From assembly GCA_035236585.1 (NCBI GenBank), contig CP141139.1, positions 41,673,217 to 41,737,216 of the forward strand: a stretch of 64,000 nucleotides of DNA, in the 5' to 3' direction. Origin of the DNA: Warburgia ugandensis (lineage: Eukaryota > Streptophyta > Magnoliopsida > Canellales > Canellaceae). The position numbers were made by a program, and so were the translations under genes. Of this stretch, positions 32,251-44,940 are shown in pieces; within the stretch, counting starts at the first letter, position 1; each line of letters opens with the position of its first letter. The notes beneath the pieces are model-generated. The model had not been told where the DNA came from and did no database searches. It saw nothing but the letters and a program-made list of their open reading frames with translations.

Positions 32251-33636
32251 ATTATTTTCTAAAACGAAGTCTTTGTCCTTCAAAGAGTCTCATTGAATCA
32301 TGCCTCTATTTCTTTAACATCCACTAAGACTAATGTCTTCTCTTAGAAGAGAAAGTTTAAATTTGAACAAATGTGGATCTTGCACCTTGATTTTCCAAAA
32401 TTGATCAAGCAAGGCTGGAGCTACATTTTTTCTGGATCCTTAGAATATGGTATAACTAAAAAATTGAAGATGATGAGGTCCATTTTTTGTGATTGGAATT
32501 GAAAAACCATTCGACATCTTGATAAACAAATTAAAGAAACTAAATCAAAACTACTTCAATGCTAAACGGATCATCCTCTTGACATTAATCCTCAGATGCT
32601 AACTACAACCGATCTTCAAAATCTTATTAGTATGTAAGAAGTTTTTTGGCACAAAGAACAAAAAACGATCGAATTGGATTAAAAATGAGGATTTGAATAC
32701 ACAATTATTCCACTCTCGGCCAAATATGAGGAGAGGAAATAAGATTATGAAAATTAAAGACTTTTCAAGGATCTGTTCATCAGATTCTTCTCAAAATGAA
32801 TGCGAGCTTCTTAATTTGGTTTACAAGTCAATCTCATATTCTAATTCAGATTTACTTCCTAAACCAATTTCCTTTGAGGGATGTGAAGTTCTAGTTTTTA
32901 AGTTTAACACCTTCAAAAGTCCTAGATTTGATGGATTCTATGTTGGTCTTTTCTAGAAGCTTGGTCTATAATTGGAAGTTCTAATTTTGAATTTGTTCAA
33001 GAAGGTTTTGAGAAAGGACACTTCTTTCTCTAAAGATATATGCAAAGTTCTTATCATAGTTATCCCAAAATCCAAGAATGCAATAGTTAGATGTGAAGAC
33101 TTTCACCCAATAAGTCTCTGCAACAATCTCAACAAAATCGTTGGTAAAATCATGCCCAATAGATTGAAAGGTATCATGCTTAACACTATTGAAGGAGCAC
33201 AAAACACTTTTGTCGTAGCAAGATCAATTTAGGAAAATATTTTGCTTGTGTAAGATATTTAGCACTCTTTTTTTCTTTTTTTTTAAATATGGCTTCTAAT
33301 ATGTTAACCAAAAAAAAAAACCTTCAAAAAAACATTTGATTTAGTGAATTAGCGTTTCCTTGCAAAAACTTCAATTTTTAGAGAAGTTTATTAAATTTTT
33401 TATGTTCTGCATATCTTCAACAAAATTTGCAATAGTCGTTAATGGGGATGTCTTAGAGTGGTTCACACCTCACAAAGGCCTCAAACAAGGAGACTCATTG
33501 TCTCCTTATTCATCATTTAAAGAAAGATTTTTTCAATTGCTTTAAATGCAAAATTCACTTCAAAGCAGATGAGTCTGGTCAAACTTGGGAAATGTATTCC
33601 ATTGGTTAGTCACTTATGGTATGCTGATGATTTGGT
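32251..33636 (+). pseudogene. L1-type LINE ORF2 relic (reverse transcriptase)
   Basis: Plus strand, in order: KFKFEQMW (about 32355; family pattern RPFRFExMW), NWIKNEDLNTQLFHSR (about 32680; the GDRNTKFFH block), FKSPRFDGFYVGLF (about 32915; KSPGPDGFxxxF), KVLIIVIPKSKNA (about 33050), FHPISLCNNLNKIVGK (about 33100), NRLKGIML, AQNTFVVARSI, INGxxxEWF-like VVNGDVLEWFTPHKGLKQGDSLSP (33440-33510) and YADDLV (33620-33636). Several frame changes separate the pieces. It stops inside the catalytic YADD box, where an LTR begins. No poly(A) tail or 3' part is seen. Confidence 0.9.
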
Positions 33637-34111
33637 TGTGATGATCCATGTTTAAAAAATAATAATTTCATAAATTCTTTTAGAAAACATGAGGAATTCT
33701 GGCAAAATTTTTTTTTAAAACATTTGAAAAACCTACTATATAATAGTTTTCAAAACAAGTTCTTCTTGCCAGGGTGACTTTTTAGAACTCCATACATACA
33801 CATTTAAAGTAATCAGAGAAATAAAAGAGCACACAATAGGACCCACTGATCATGGTCCAAACAACTAAATCAATCCATAAACCAAATATGAAATACAATT
33901 AAAATTTTCATAAAATAGGCTTGAAAACCACTGCAATCACAGAACTAGGCATAATCAAAGATGATATTCTGATTAAGTGTTCAATATAAATCCACAACAA
34001 TGATACCTCAAATAAAAGCTGCAAATGTAAAGATGCTCTCACATCATTATATACATATATATATATATATAAATATTATGTATGTATAATACTAATAGAT
34101 CATAGATATGA

Positions 34112-34142
34112 GTGGCAGCACCTTGCCACAAGCCTTATAGGC
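34112..34142 (-). other. twin hairpin in LTR (33637 copy)
   Basis: Hairpin 2 arms are GTGGCA (34112-34117) and TGCCAC (34124-34129). Hairpin 1 is GCCT-TAT-AGGC (34132-34142). Read on the minus strand, the order is hairpin 1 then hairpin 2, as in the other LTRs, with wholly different stem letters. Confidence 0.6.
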
Positions 34143-34517
34143 AATGCTCTAAAACCTCGATGATTACTAACATGTATGTCATGTCTAACTAATTGAATGA
34201 CTAACTATGTAGGTAGTGGAATCAGCTCCCAACTACGCTCGAACAGGAACATTGGCTCTCATGGGGCTTCCAAATTGGAATTAAAGTATTCTTCCAATGA
34301 TACATACTCTCATAACCTAGGTCATTACATTGGCAGGTATTCTATTTGAAGGTTAGGGGCCAATCTGAACCTCCTACCATAATGTGATAAGGTATTATAA
34401 CCCTTAGGATGACTATCATGAGTTATAAGATATCATAGCACTCTCGTGCATTATCCAAGCTCTCACTCATATAGGGTCCAAATACAAACACATTCAGTGT
34501 ATGTGTGTGTGTCTGTC

Positions 34518-34549
<32 letters not shown>

Positions 34550-34575
34550 TGTATGTATGTATGTATGTATGTATG

Positions 34576-34605
<30 letters not shown>
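34518..34605. repeat. (ATGT)n microsatellite
   Basis: About 21 perfect tetranucleotide units inside the LTR, preceded by a short (GT)n run. It creates repetitive YVCM and IHTY frames on the two strands. Confidence 0.97.
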
Positions 34606-34606
<1 letters not shown>

Positions 34607-36197
34607 TCTCAGGTCTTACATAAAAGCAAGATAAAGCTACATAATAACTCAATTCTAAGTATGATATCCAATGATACACCATTCACAAGCACATAATCAT
34701 ATTCCTTTGAAATAATAAAAAACTCATGAAGTTCACATTGACACATCATGATCATAAAAGGTAACTTGGCATGGTAGATAATAGACTTTTGTTTCTCTAA
34801 CAATGTGATATGGTAGGTATATCAGTTAGATTTTCAAAAGGATCATGTAAGGGTGATAGATGGTAAGATTATGGTGTGACAACAAATGTTAAAATAAGTT
34901 CATCACTGATATGTTTATGTAGTTTGGCAGGCTTGAATAATTAAAGAAACTATAGGCATCTTTTTTGCTAATATTAAGTGTATACTACAACTAGTTGTGG
35001 GCTGTTTTGGCATCAGTATAGTGTACTAGTCATTGAGGTATTTACCTAGTGTATTTCACTAATTAAAATATCTCTTGATGAGTCAAATACTTTAACATTT
35101 AACTAGAATAGCCTTTGTCTACATAGCCATAAAAGTTTTACATGTTAGTAGTTCACTTAGAGTGTGAACTACTAAACTATTTGCTATATATGCTGAATGT
35201 TTAACAATATCTTGGTGAAATGGCTTTTCCATCACTATTTTCTTTGATTAGTCACTAAATTATTGAGTATACTAAGTTTTGAATCAAACATGATGTGCCT
35301 CAGATGATAAGGATTCATTCGATTAACTAAAACTCAATGAGGCTATTTGCTAGCACTACTTAGCAAATAAGCTAACTATTTCAAGTTTAGTCAAAGATCT
35401 AACTACCCCTATGGTATCAATTGGTCTTATGTACATCATTCCTTATTGAGTATACTTCATGTTCAAAGAGTTTTTGGGCATGCTAAGTGCTTGGAAAAAC
35501 AACTACTACCTCAAAACTTTTAGTTTGACTGTTTGCAGAGTTCTACGTCAGATAGTCCAGCAGTAAGCTACCCAAAATGTCCTTATTACCAATAACAAAC
35601 CATGGGATTTGAGTCAAAATTTTGTACTTGAATGAAATTTACTAAGTTTAGAAGCTTAGGTTAAATTTTCATTGGAAAAGTTAGTCATTTCTTGCATAAT
35701 AGTAAAGTGACAATGTCAATAGTGTTCTAATGAGAAGGTATGAACCAATAAGAACTATTGAATTTAGGGGAGAATAACATGGATTTCAAGTATGATGTCT
35801 AACTGCTTTCTAAACATTTCTTTGATAATAAGACCATGCATCAATCTAAGATAAGAAGCATGTAAATAATATAGCAAAACATGATTGTAACAGTGACTAA
35901 AATAGTCAAAATTCAATGTCTAGCCTTATTCTTGAAAACCAATTCGGTGGATGCTAAAGTCTTGGCTTAAATCATGCATAAACTTTAGCATAATGACATG
36001 AGTACTTTACAATATTGATTCACAAATAAATCTCAAGTCATGCATATAATAATCTTAGAAAAATCTATACATGAATAAGGAACCTATCATGGATGAAACA
36101 TGAATCATTCTAGGCATGAAATCTAGATCAAAATAGCATGATTTTCTCAAACATAGTTTTGCTAAAATTTTAAAAAATCAAACCAAGGAAAGTTCCA

Positions 36198-36784
36198 TGC
36201 CCCCTACTTAGTTTTCTCCTCCTCTTTTTCTCTTTCTCTTTCTCTTCCCTTCTTTCTCTCTCTCTTTTCCTCCTTTCTTTCTTCTCTTCTCTTCCTCCTT
36301 GGTTTCACATTTTCTCTCCTCTAGTTCCTTCTCTTTCCATGGTTTTTAAATTTTATTTTGTGATGAGGTTCCTCTATTATATCCATAGTTTTGTTATCTA
36401 AAGTATTGGGGTTTCTTTCTAACTCAAAATCACTAGGAATCCAATGTCTTGTCCCCTTATTTTGAGGCTACATCTCAGCACTTCAATTTTCCCCTTTTCT
36501 AATCCAATGGAGCACCATGTTCCTAGCCCATGTAGGACTCATTTCTCTTACCTAATCCCACTTGAAACTAAACTCCATATGTCACCAATTTTCACACTTT
36601 CTAGGAAGCCATTCTTTCCCACTTCAAACTCCCACTATTAACAAAGAGCTTGACGTGATTTCCTTCTCCAACCACACATGCTTGCATCCCATTGGCTCAT
36701 CACCCCTCAATCCTAGATACTTGTCTCACTTGGTGTTCTACATCTCTCTCTCTCTCTCTCTCTCATGCTTCTAAGTACAACTCA
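36198..36784. other. pyrimidine-rich spacer
   Basis: Runs of C/T (36215-36320) and a (CT)n tract (36744-36765) dominate. No domain is recognised in the short plus-strand frames. It could be the truncated interior of the LTR element to its left or older flanking DNA. Confidence 0.35.
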
Positions 36785-38862
36785 TGTGACGACCCGGGTT
36801 TTTGAAACATGATTTGTAAAGTATTTTGAAAGGCAGGGCCCTTAAAAGTGTAAAAAAATATCGCAAAACAATGTAGTAGAAATTCTTTCCTTTAGAACTT
36901 GTTTTGAAAACCCAAGTCACCACTTCATACATAACATAAGTACAATTTGTGTACAAAATAAAATTCCATTGAAGGAATATACTTTTATTAAACTCCAGGA
37001 TCTATCCAGTGGTTCACAGTACAGCCAAATCTAGAACAATACTTGTCCAAATTACATAATCTAAAACTCAAGCTCACCATACAATAAAACTCTCAACAAA
37101 GAAAAATACATGTCTTCAAGGGTATACCTTGAAGATTATTTTCTTCAAGTCTTCTATAGTCTTCAGCTCCTAACTCTCCTTCCCTGTATCTGAGATATTG
37201 CAATCTACACATGTTGATAAAGATCCTGGTCTTAGATCTTCTATCATCTAGTTCTTCTTTGATCTAAGTTCAGTTATTGGATCATCCCTATGGAAGATGA
37301 TCTTGGTTTTCTTTCTTGAATCATCTTTGATCAAGGGTTTGGATTATCTAATTTAACGAACTATAACGAGTATAATAATAAACATGCATACTAAGTACAA
37401 TATAGTGTTCTTATTCTTATTGTTCTTGACCATCCAAGATCTAATGGATCTTGTTTGATCATCCTTATCTTACTTACTATTTTTATTAGGGTTAGGTAAT
37501 TTACTAACCTTTTATGCTCTTATTATTATTATTATTCAACCAGTTAATGTGCTGGTTGAAGGTAGCTTATTTAAGCCTAAATCTAGACTGCTCCTCTTAT
37601 TTCCAATTGGCTAAGGCTTACTAGCTGAATGGGTGAACACAAAATGATTACTTCAATCCTCATGTAAGGAGGTGTTTAGACCTCACAAACGTCAATAGAA
37701 GGTAGGGGAAGAGCGAGGCTTTATTAGATAACTCCCTTAACCACTATGTTCATCATTCACTAGAATGACCATAGCTCAACCTTTCATAAGGTTCCTATAA
37801 GCATGTTTACCCTAAGTACTCTTTCTAATAGATTTTGATTAAGTCCATGAATATTTATAATGTCATTCATGGGGTTTATTATTCTTTTCCTAATTTAGGC
37901 CAAGGATTTGATAATCCTTATATTGTTCTACTAACTATAACCCTTACTAATTAAGTCCAAAGTACTCCATTCTTATTTGTGACATGAAACTCTACTTTCT
38001 CATTAGAATACATTTTTGATGTTTTATGCTCTTTATCTCATAACAAGTAAATCTACTAATAACATTCAACCATAAATGAATTATAAATTCAAAGCATAAA
38101 ACTATATAATCTAACATTTAATGAAAATGAGGCAAGGTACTTAAATTAAATCTAGCACCTTATGATAATAATGAAACACATATCATGCTAAACTCTAAAT
38201 GTTATACTAGCATGCTTTATAACATAATAACATAAAATGAAACTAATTACATTTACATTTTTAGAAACCTTTACTTATGATCCAACCATTTGATCTTAGA
38301 TCTTTTCCTTTGATTAAGGATTTTAGTTGTATTTAGGGAATTTTCTCTATTAAGGTCAAAAGATCATATTGATCTATTTTTGTCATAATCCATTCATGAT
38401 TTCTTTGGATTTCATCATATAAACATTTATTCTTTCCATCCCAAGGGTCTGATCATACTTGATCTCATTGATCAAGTGGGTCCCTTTGTTTTTTTAGGGT
38501 TTTTCTACCATAAAGGGTAGATCCCTTAATATATCTCATATCTATCCAATTTAAACATAGATCTCACTTTATTTAAGTAGTATATCATTATTAAAACATG
38601 TTTCTAAGATCTGATCATCTCAGATCTTGAAAATCTATGTAATTGGAATCTTATTTCTTTAATATAGAATTTTTTTACTGAATAACATATCTATTTGATT
38701 ATTCCATAAGAAAATAGAGGTTTCAAGCTTTCTATAGCTTCTTTCCGATCTCAATTTGGAGTTCAGATGACTCCGGAATTGAATCTGGAAGTTTACAGTC
38801 TTCCTAGGGCCTGTATTTGATCTGGGCCCAAGGAACGGACGGCCCAGATCGTTCGGGCAGAA
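36785..38862 (-). repeat. Element C 3' LTR, downstream part
   Basis: Starts TGTGACGACCCGGG and matches LTR C (48751 onward) and, inverted, LTR B. Compared with C it lacks about 1.1 kb (equivalent to 49169-50283), joined at a short CAA/CAAT microhomology at about 37203. The piece that was lost holds the twin hairpin. It ends at CAGAA (38858-38862), the left copy of the solo-LTR target duplication. Confidence 0.85.
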
Positions 38863-41800
38863 TGTAATAACCCCAATTTTTGTAAATTGATTGAGAAAAA
38901 TCAATAAAGTTTGAGTTTCAGATATTTCGGGCTGAAATATTAGGGTTATTTAAAATATACTTTTTATAAAAGTATAATCAAATCATAAGATATGTAAAAT
39001 TGAAATTAAACTTAACAAACCCTTCAAAATGACTATAAGCACGACAAATTTCGAATTCGGATGAAAAATCCTTAAGTTTTTCATTTTTTAGACAAAAGGG
39101 GTAAAATAGTAATTTTACCCATAAATCAAAATATTCCAAAAATCAAAATATGAAACATCAAAATTTAGAATGTATTGAGAAATACGAATCCAATGCCACT
39201 AAGTACATTCAAATCCGAGATCATGGGAATAAAACCCAAAATTTTATGCATAAAGGGCAAAATAGACTTTTTACACAATGTGGGGCCCACATGGGGACCA
39301 CCACGTCCCCAACAACCAATTTGATCAGCAGCCCATGTGAAACATGGATCAACAAAGATCAACTAGTCATGGGGAAGAAAAATTAGGCATGGGAGCATTG
39401 AAGACTTTCATGCCATTTTATATTAAAAAAATAACATATTATAATCATGGAAAAAGACCCAAAATGCCTATAAATACAACCCCAAAAATTCTCATAAAAT
39501 CCCTACGAAATTCTTTTCAATCTCCTCGAAAAATTAGATCTAGATCCCTCCCCAAAAATCCAAAATTTCCAAGAGTTAGATCTCTTTTTAACTTGTTTTT
39601 CTTTTTAGATTGGAACAAGAGACCTAAAATCAATTAGGCACTCTCTTCCAGATCTAATTTGATCAATTCCACCGTCCAAAACTTCCCAACATATCTATTC
39701 TACAAAACCCCCAAAGAAATTTCAAGATCCAACAATTCAAACAATGGTATTTGCAAGAAAGGTGGATTTTAGGCTATATCTTCATCAACAAGGTATTTTT
39801 TTTAATTGGGCATATAAATGAGGTTTTCTCTCTAATCAAGTAAGTGGAAATCCTTTTCATAGATTTTTAGTATTTTTTAATGTAATTTTTATTTTGCTGT
39901 AATTAATTTTGGTAATAAAAAGGTAAAAATAAAGTAAACAACAGAACCCTTAATTCATGATGATGGAGTGCTCAGATGAAAAATCTGACTCTACCGTCAA
40001 TCCAGAATGGTCCAAAACCCCTAGGGTAGAAGTTTTAGAAAGATCTGAGTAGTTTTGGTCCCTCAATTGAGAAGGGATTGATTGGAAGGTCCAAACGGAC
40101 TGTTCGATCTCCAGATCGGATAGACGATGTCCCGCGCGCTTCCATGGATGCCCCGTGCAGGCGCTTTGACATTTCAGTGCAGCGGAAGTGCCCAACTAGG
40201 TCTGCCTGGTTTGGTTTTCTGCCCAAACGATCTGGGTCGTCCGTTCCTGGGCCCAGATCAAATACAGGTTATAGGAAGACTGTAAACTTCCCGATTCAAT
40301 TCCGGAGTCATCTGAACTCCAAATTGAGATTGGAAAGAAGCTATGGAAAGCTTGAAACCTCTATTTCCTTATGGAATAATAAAAAAGACATGTTATTCAG
40401 TAAAAACTTTCTGTATTAAAGAAATAAGATTCCAATTACATAGATTTTCAAGATCTGAGATGATCAGATCTTAGAAACATGTTTTAATAATGATATACTA
40501 CTTAAATAAAGTGAGATCTATGTTTAAATTTGATAGATATGAGATATATTAAGGGATCTACCCTTTATGGTAGAAAAATCCTAAAAATACAAAGGGACCC
40601 ACTTGATCAATGAGATCAAGTGTGATCAGATCCTTGGGATGGAAAGAATAAATGTTTATATGATGAAATCCAAGGAAATCATGGATGGATTATGATAAAA
40701 ATAGATCAATGTGATCGTTTGACCTTAATAGAGAAAATTCACTAAATCTAACTAAAATCCTTAATCAAAGGAAAAGATCTAAGATCAAATGGTTGGATCA
40801 TAAGTATAGGTTTCTAAAAATGTAAATGTAATTAGTTTTATTTTATATTATTATGTTATAAAGCATGCTAGTATAACATTTAGAGTTTAGTATGATATGT
40901 GTTTCATTCTTATCATAAGGTGCTAGATTTAATTTAAGTACCTTGCCTCATTTTCATTGAATGTTAAATTAGGTAGTTTTATGCTTTAAATTTATAATTC
41001 ATTTATGATTGAATGTTAGTAGTAGATTTACTTGTTATGAGATAAAGAACATAAAACATCAAAAATGTATTCTAATGAGAAAGTAGAGTTTCATGACACA
41101 AATAAGAATGGAGTACTTTGGACTTAATTAGTAAGGGCTATAGTTAGTAGGACAATATAAGGATTATCAAATCCTTGGCCCAAATTAGGAAAAGAATAAT
41201 AAACCCCATGAATGACATTGTAAATATTCATGGACTTAATTACAATCCATTAGAAAGAGAACTTAGGGTAAACGTGCTTATACGAACCTTATGAAAGGCT
41301 GAGCTATGGTCATTCTAGTGAATGATGAACATAGTGGTTAAGGGGGGTTATCTAATAGAGCCTCGCTCTTCCCCTACCTTCTATTGACATTTGTGAGGTC
41401 AAATGCCTCCTTACATGAGGATTGAAGTGACCACTTTGTGTTCACCCATTCAACTAGTAAGCCTTAGCCAATTGGAAATAAGAGGAGTAGTCTATATTTA
41501 GGCTTGAATAAGCTACCTTCAACCAGCACATTAACTGGTTGAATAATAATAATAAGAGCATAAAAGGTTAGTAAATTACCTAACCCTAATAAAAACAGTA
41601 AGTAAGATAAGGATGATCAAACAAGATCCATTAGATCTTGGATGATCAAGAACAATAAGAATAAGAACACTATATTGTACTTAGTATGCATGTTTATTAT
41701 TATACTCGTTATAGTTCGTTAGATTAGATAATCCAAACCCTTGATCAAAGGTGATTCAAGGAAGAAAACCAAGATCATCCTCCATAGGGATGATCCAAGA

Positions 41801-42977
41801 ACTGAACTTAGATCAAAGAAGAACTAGATGATAGAAGATCAAGGACCTTGATCTTTATCAACATGTGTAGATTGTCAATCAAAGGATCTATGAAAGATCA
41901 AGATCAAGGAGATGAACATACAAAGACTTAGAGATAGAAAAATACTTAGATATGAATGATCTAAAGATCATTCTAAACATCATATCTAGTGATCGATAGG
42001 ATTGTTCATAATTTATATATTGACAATATGTATGGATGTACAGATTTCATACATTGGTCAAGATCATGGAAGAGTGGGGAAAAGAGTTCAATCCTTAAAG
42101 GTAGGAGGATTTGTTGAATGCATTTACATGAGATATACATGATTGTACTCATGATCTTATGTTGACAAGAGTAATGATAATACTTGTACTAAATCTCTTG
42201 AAAACCTTATGATCCAACCAAACACCTATAAGATGGTTAAGGACTAAACTATAAGTGAATAGGGAACTAGAAAATATTTCAGCCCTAAGTAAATAGACAT
42301 ATGGTCTGATATATATGAAATCTATTTTACATACAAGCTTGGAGGCTTGTGAGTTTGTTTTAATAGGCATGAGCTTAGGGGATGCTATTGCTAGAGGAGT
42401 TATGAGGGTTTGGCCACCTGCTCCTTAAAATTTGATGATATGATGATACCTTACCCAATGAGAGGCTAAAAGTCGGGTGGTGGCAATTATGGGAAGGCCA
42501 CCACTGTGAAAGTCTTGCCCCCCCCATACGGGTGGTGACATAATATTTTCCACCGTAGTATCAGTGGTGAACAGGGCAGTTATCCGAGCGCGCTAGTACG
42601 GATCAGGCAAAGATAGCAACCTTTCTGATTATTTTGCAGTATGATGCATATGGGAATAGGCATAGTGAAATGCCTTATGCTATAGCATAATGTAATGCTA
42701 GGTAATTATATATTACCAATATTTCTCATATTTCCCAAGAAGGGAAATTCCCAGTATGAGATTAGCTGTAATACTAAATTCTCAAAATGAAGAGAATTGA
42801 TTAGCTTAGTTGGGAGTGATATTTGACTATTTTCACGAATTTAACTGGTTTACCCATGAAGGGTATGTATGTATATAGATATACATAACTTATAAAGTAA
42901 AGAGTATGTTCAAGGATATTGAGATTATGAAGTATTGGAATTACATTGTCAATTATTATGTTTCTTGAATCCCCTAT

Positions 42978-43021
42978 CAAGCATTGCTTGCTGAGATATT
43001 GTACATGTTGCAATATCTCAG
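42978..43021 (+). other. twin hairpin in LTR B
   Basis: Hairpin 1 is CAAGC-ATT-GCTTG (42978-42990). Hairpin 2 has perfect 11-bp arms CTGAGATATTG and CAATATCTCAG around a 9-nt loop (42991-43021). Confidence 0.85.
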
Positions 43022-43264
43022 ATCCAGGGAAGGAGAGTTAGGAGCTGAAGACTATAGAAGACTTGAAGAGAATAATCTTCAAGGTATACCCTTGAAGACA
43101 TGTATTTTTCTTTGTTGAGAGTTTTAGCTGAGATATTGTACATGTTGCAATATCTCAGATCCAGGGAAGGAGAGTTAGGAGCTGAAGACTATAGAAGACT
43201 TGAAGAGAATAATTTTCAAGGTATACCCTTGAAGACATGTATTTTTCTTTGTTGAGAGTTTTAT
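42991..43264 (+). repeat. 137-bp tandem duplication in LTR B
   Basis: CTGAGATATTGTACATG begins at 42991 and again at 43128. The two copies are nearly identical, so the event is recent. Hairpin 2 is doubled but hairpin 1 is not. Confidence 0.95.
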
Positions 43265-43565
43265 TGTATGGTGAGCTTGAGTTTTGGATTATGTAATTTG
43301 GACAAGTATTGTACTAGATTTGGCTGTACTGTAAACCACTGGATGGATCCTGGAGTTTTAATAAAAGTATATTCCTTCAATGGAATTTTATTTTGTACAC
43401 AAATTGTACTTATGTTATGTATGAAGTGGTGACTTGGGTTTTCAAAACAAGTTCTAAAGAAAAGAATTTCCGCTGCTTTGTTTTGCAAAAAAATTTTACA
43501 CTCTTAAGGGCCCTGCCTTTCAAAATACTTTACAAATCATGTTTTCAAAAACCTGGGTCATCACA

Positions 43566-44926
43566 TGGAAAACCAAGTCGGGCGGACTGAGTCGGGTGCA
43601 TCCACTGCGCTGAAATATTGAAGCACCCGCACGAGGCGTCCATGGAAGCGCGCGGGATGTCGTCCGTTCGATCTGGAGATCGGACAATCCGTTTGGACCG
43701 TCCAATCCATCCCTTCTCAATTGAGGGGCCAAAACTTCTCAGATCTTTCTGAAACTTCTACCTTAGGGATTTTGGACCCTTCTGGATTGATTGGTTTAGT
43801 TAGATTTTTCATCTAGCACTCCATCATCATGAATTAAGGGTTTTGTTGTTTACTTTATTTTTACCTTTTTATTACCAAAATAAATTACAAAAAAATAAAA
43901 ATTACATAAAACAGTACTAAACATCTATGAAAAGGATTTCCACGAACCTGATTGGAGAGAAAACCTCGGTTATATGCCCAATTTAAAAAAATACCTTATT
44001 GATGAAGATATGACCTAAAATCCACCTTTCTTGCAAATATCCGTTGTTTGAACTGTTAGATCTTGAAATTTCTTTGGGGGTTTTGTAGAATTGGGAAGTT
44101 TTGGATGGTAGAATTGATCAAATTAGATCTGGAACAGAGTGCCTAATTGATTTTAGGTCTCTTGTTCCAATCTAAAAATAAAAACAAGTTGAAAAGAGAT
44201 CTCTTAGAATTTTTTGGGTTTTTGGGGAGGGATCTAAATCTAATTTTTCAAGGAGAGTGGAGCAAATTTCGTGGGGATTTTATGAAGATTTTTGGAGGAT
44301 TTTTGGGGTTGTATTTATTGGCATTTTGGGTCTTTTTTTCATGATTATAATATTTTATTTTTTATTATTAAATGGCATGAAAGTCTTCAATGCTGCCATG
44401 CCTAATTTTTCTTCCCCAAGATTAGCTGATATTTGTTGACCCATGTTTCACATGGGCTGTTGATAAAATTGGTTGTTGGGTACGTGGTGGACCCCATGTG
44501 GACCCCACATGGTGTAAAAAGACCGTTTTGCCCTTTATGCATAAAATTTTGGGTTTTATTCCTATGATCTTGGATTTGAGTGTACTTAGTGGCATTGGAT
44601 TCATATTTCTCAGTACATTATAAATTTTGATGTTTCATATTTTGATTTTTCGAATATTTTGATTTTTGGGTAAAATTACTATTTTACCTCTTTTGTCCAA
44701 GAAATGAAGAAACTTAAGGATTTCTCATCCGAATTTGAAATTTGTCGTGCTTATAGTCATTTTGAAGGGTTTGCTAAGTTTAATTTCAATTTTACATATC
44801 TTATGATTTGATTATACTTTTATAAAAAGTACATTTTAAATAACCCTAATATTTCAGCTCGAAATTTCTGAAACTCAAACTTTATTGATTTTTTCTCAAT
44901 CAATTCCAAAAATTGGGGTTATTACA
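43566..44926 (-). repeat. Element C 3' LTR, upstream part
   Basis: Inverted partner of 38863-40200. It ends ...GGGGTTATTACA at 44926, which is the 5' end of the LTR on the minus strand and abuts the PPT. It has the same features as LTR B start: GTGGGGCCCACATGG-type block, AAGGGCAAAATAGAC-type block, GGTCTCTTGTTCCAATC. Confidence 0.85.
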
Positions 44927-44940
44927 ATCTCCCCCCCTTA
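44927..44940 (-). other. polypurine tract of element C
   Basis: The minus strand reads TAAGGGGGGGAGAT directly before TGTAATAACCCC. It primes plus-strand DNA synthesis in LTR elements. The upstream GAGGACGAAATT is the Tekay/Del signature. Confidence 0.9.

Larger units (their letters stand above)
33637..36197 (-). mobile_element. Tekay-like LTR interrupting the LINE
   Basis: Starts TGTGATGATCC on the plus strand, closely like the TGTGACGACCC terminus of the LTRs at 36785 and 48751, and is followed by similar A/T-rich sequence. About 480 bp in, it has the reverse complement of the twin hairpin, and further right a TACGCTCGAACAGG block comparable to GTGCGCTCGGATAAC of the other LTRs. Orientation is therefore minus. 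The right edge is tentatively put at TTCCA (36197), where CCCCCTACTT could be a PPT. I could not find the resumed LINE sequence beyond it. Confidence 0.5.
38863..43565 (+). mobile_element. Solo LTR B (4.7 kb), inserted antisense into element C 3' LTR
   Basis: Runs from TGTAATAACCCC to GGGTCATCACA with TG...CA ends. Flanks are CAGAA (38858-38862) and TGGAA (43566-43570): a 5-bp target duplication with two transitions. When LTR B and one duplicate are removed, the flanks join into continuous LTR sequence (CGTTCGGGCAGAA, AACCAAGTCGGGC) that matches LTR B itself read in reverse. It contains a twin hairpin (42978-43021), a 137-bp tandem duplication, GATC-rich stretches, and a GAGGAGTTATGAGGGTTTGG block shared with LTRs C, D and E. 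Confidence 0.9.

Noticed and set aside
34446..34682. Open frames of YVCM and IHTY repeats
   Set aside because: Artefact of the (ATGT)n microsatellite, which is open in several frames.
38863..40200. Possible host promoter or gene in the less AT-rich LTR parts
   Set aside because: The same sequence recurs inverted at 43570-44926 as part of an LTR, and open frames are not shared between copies.
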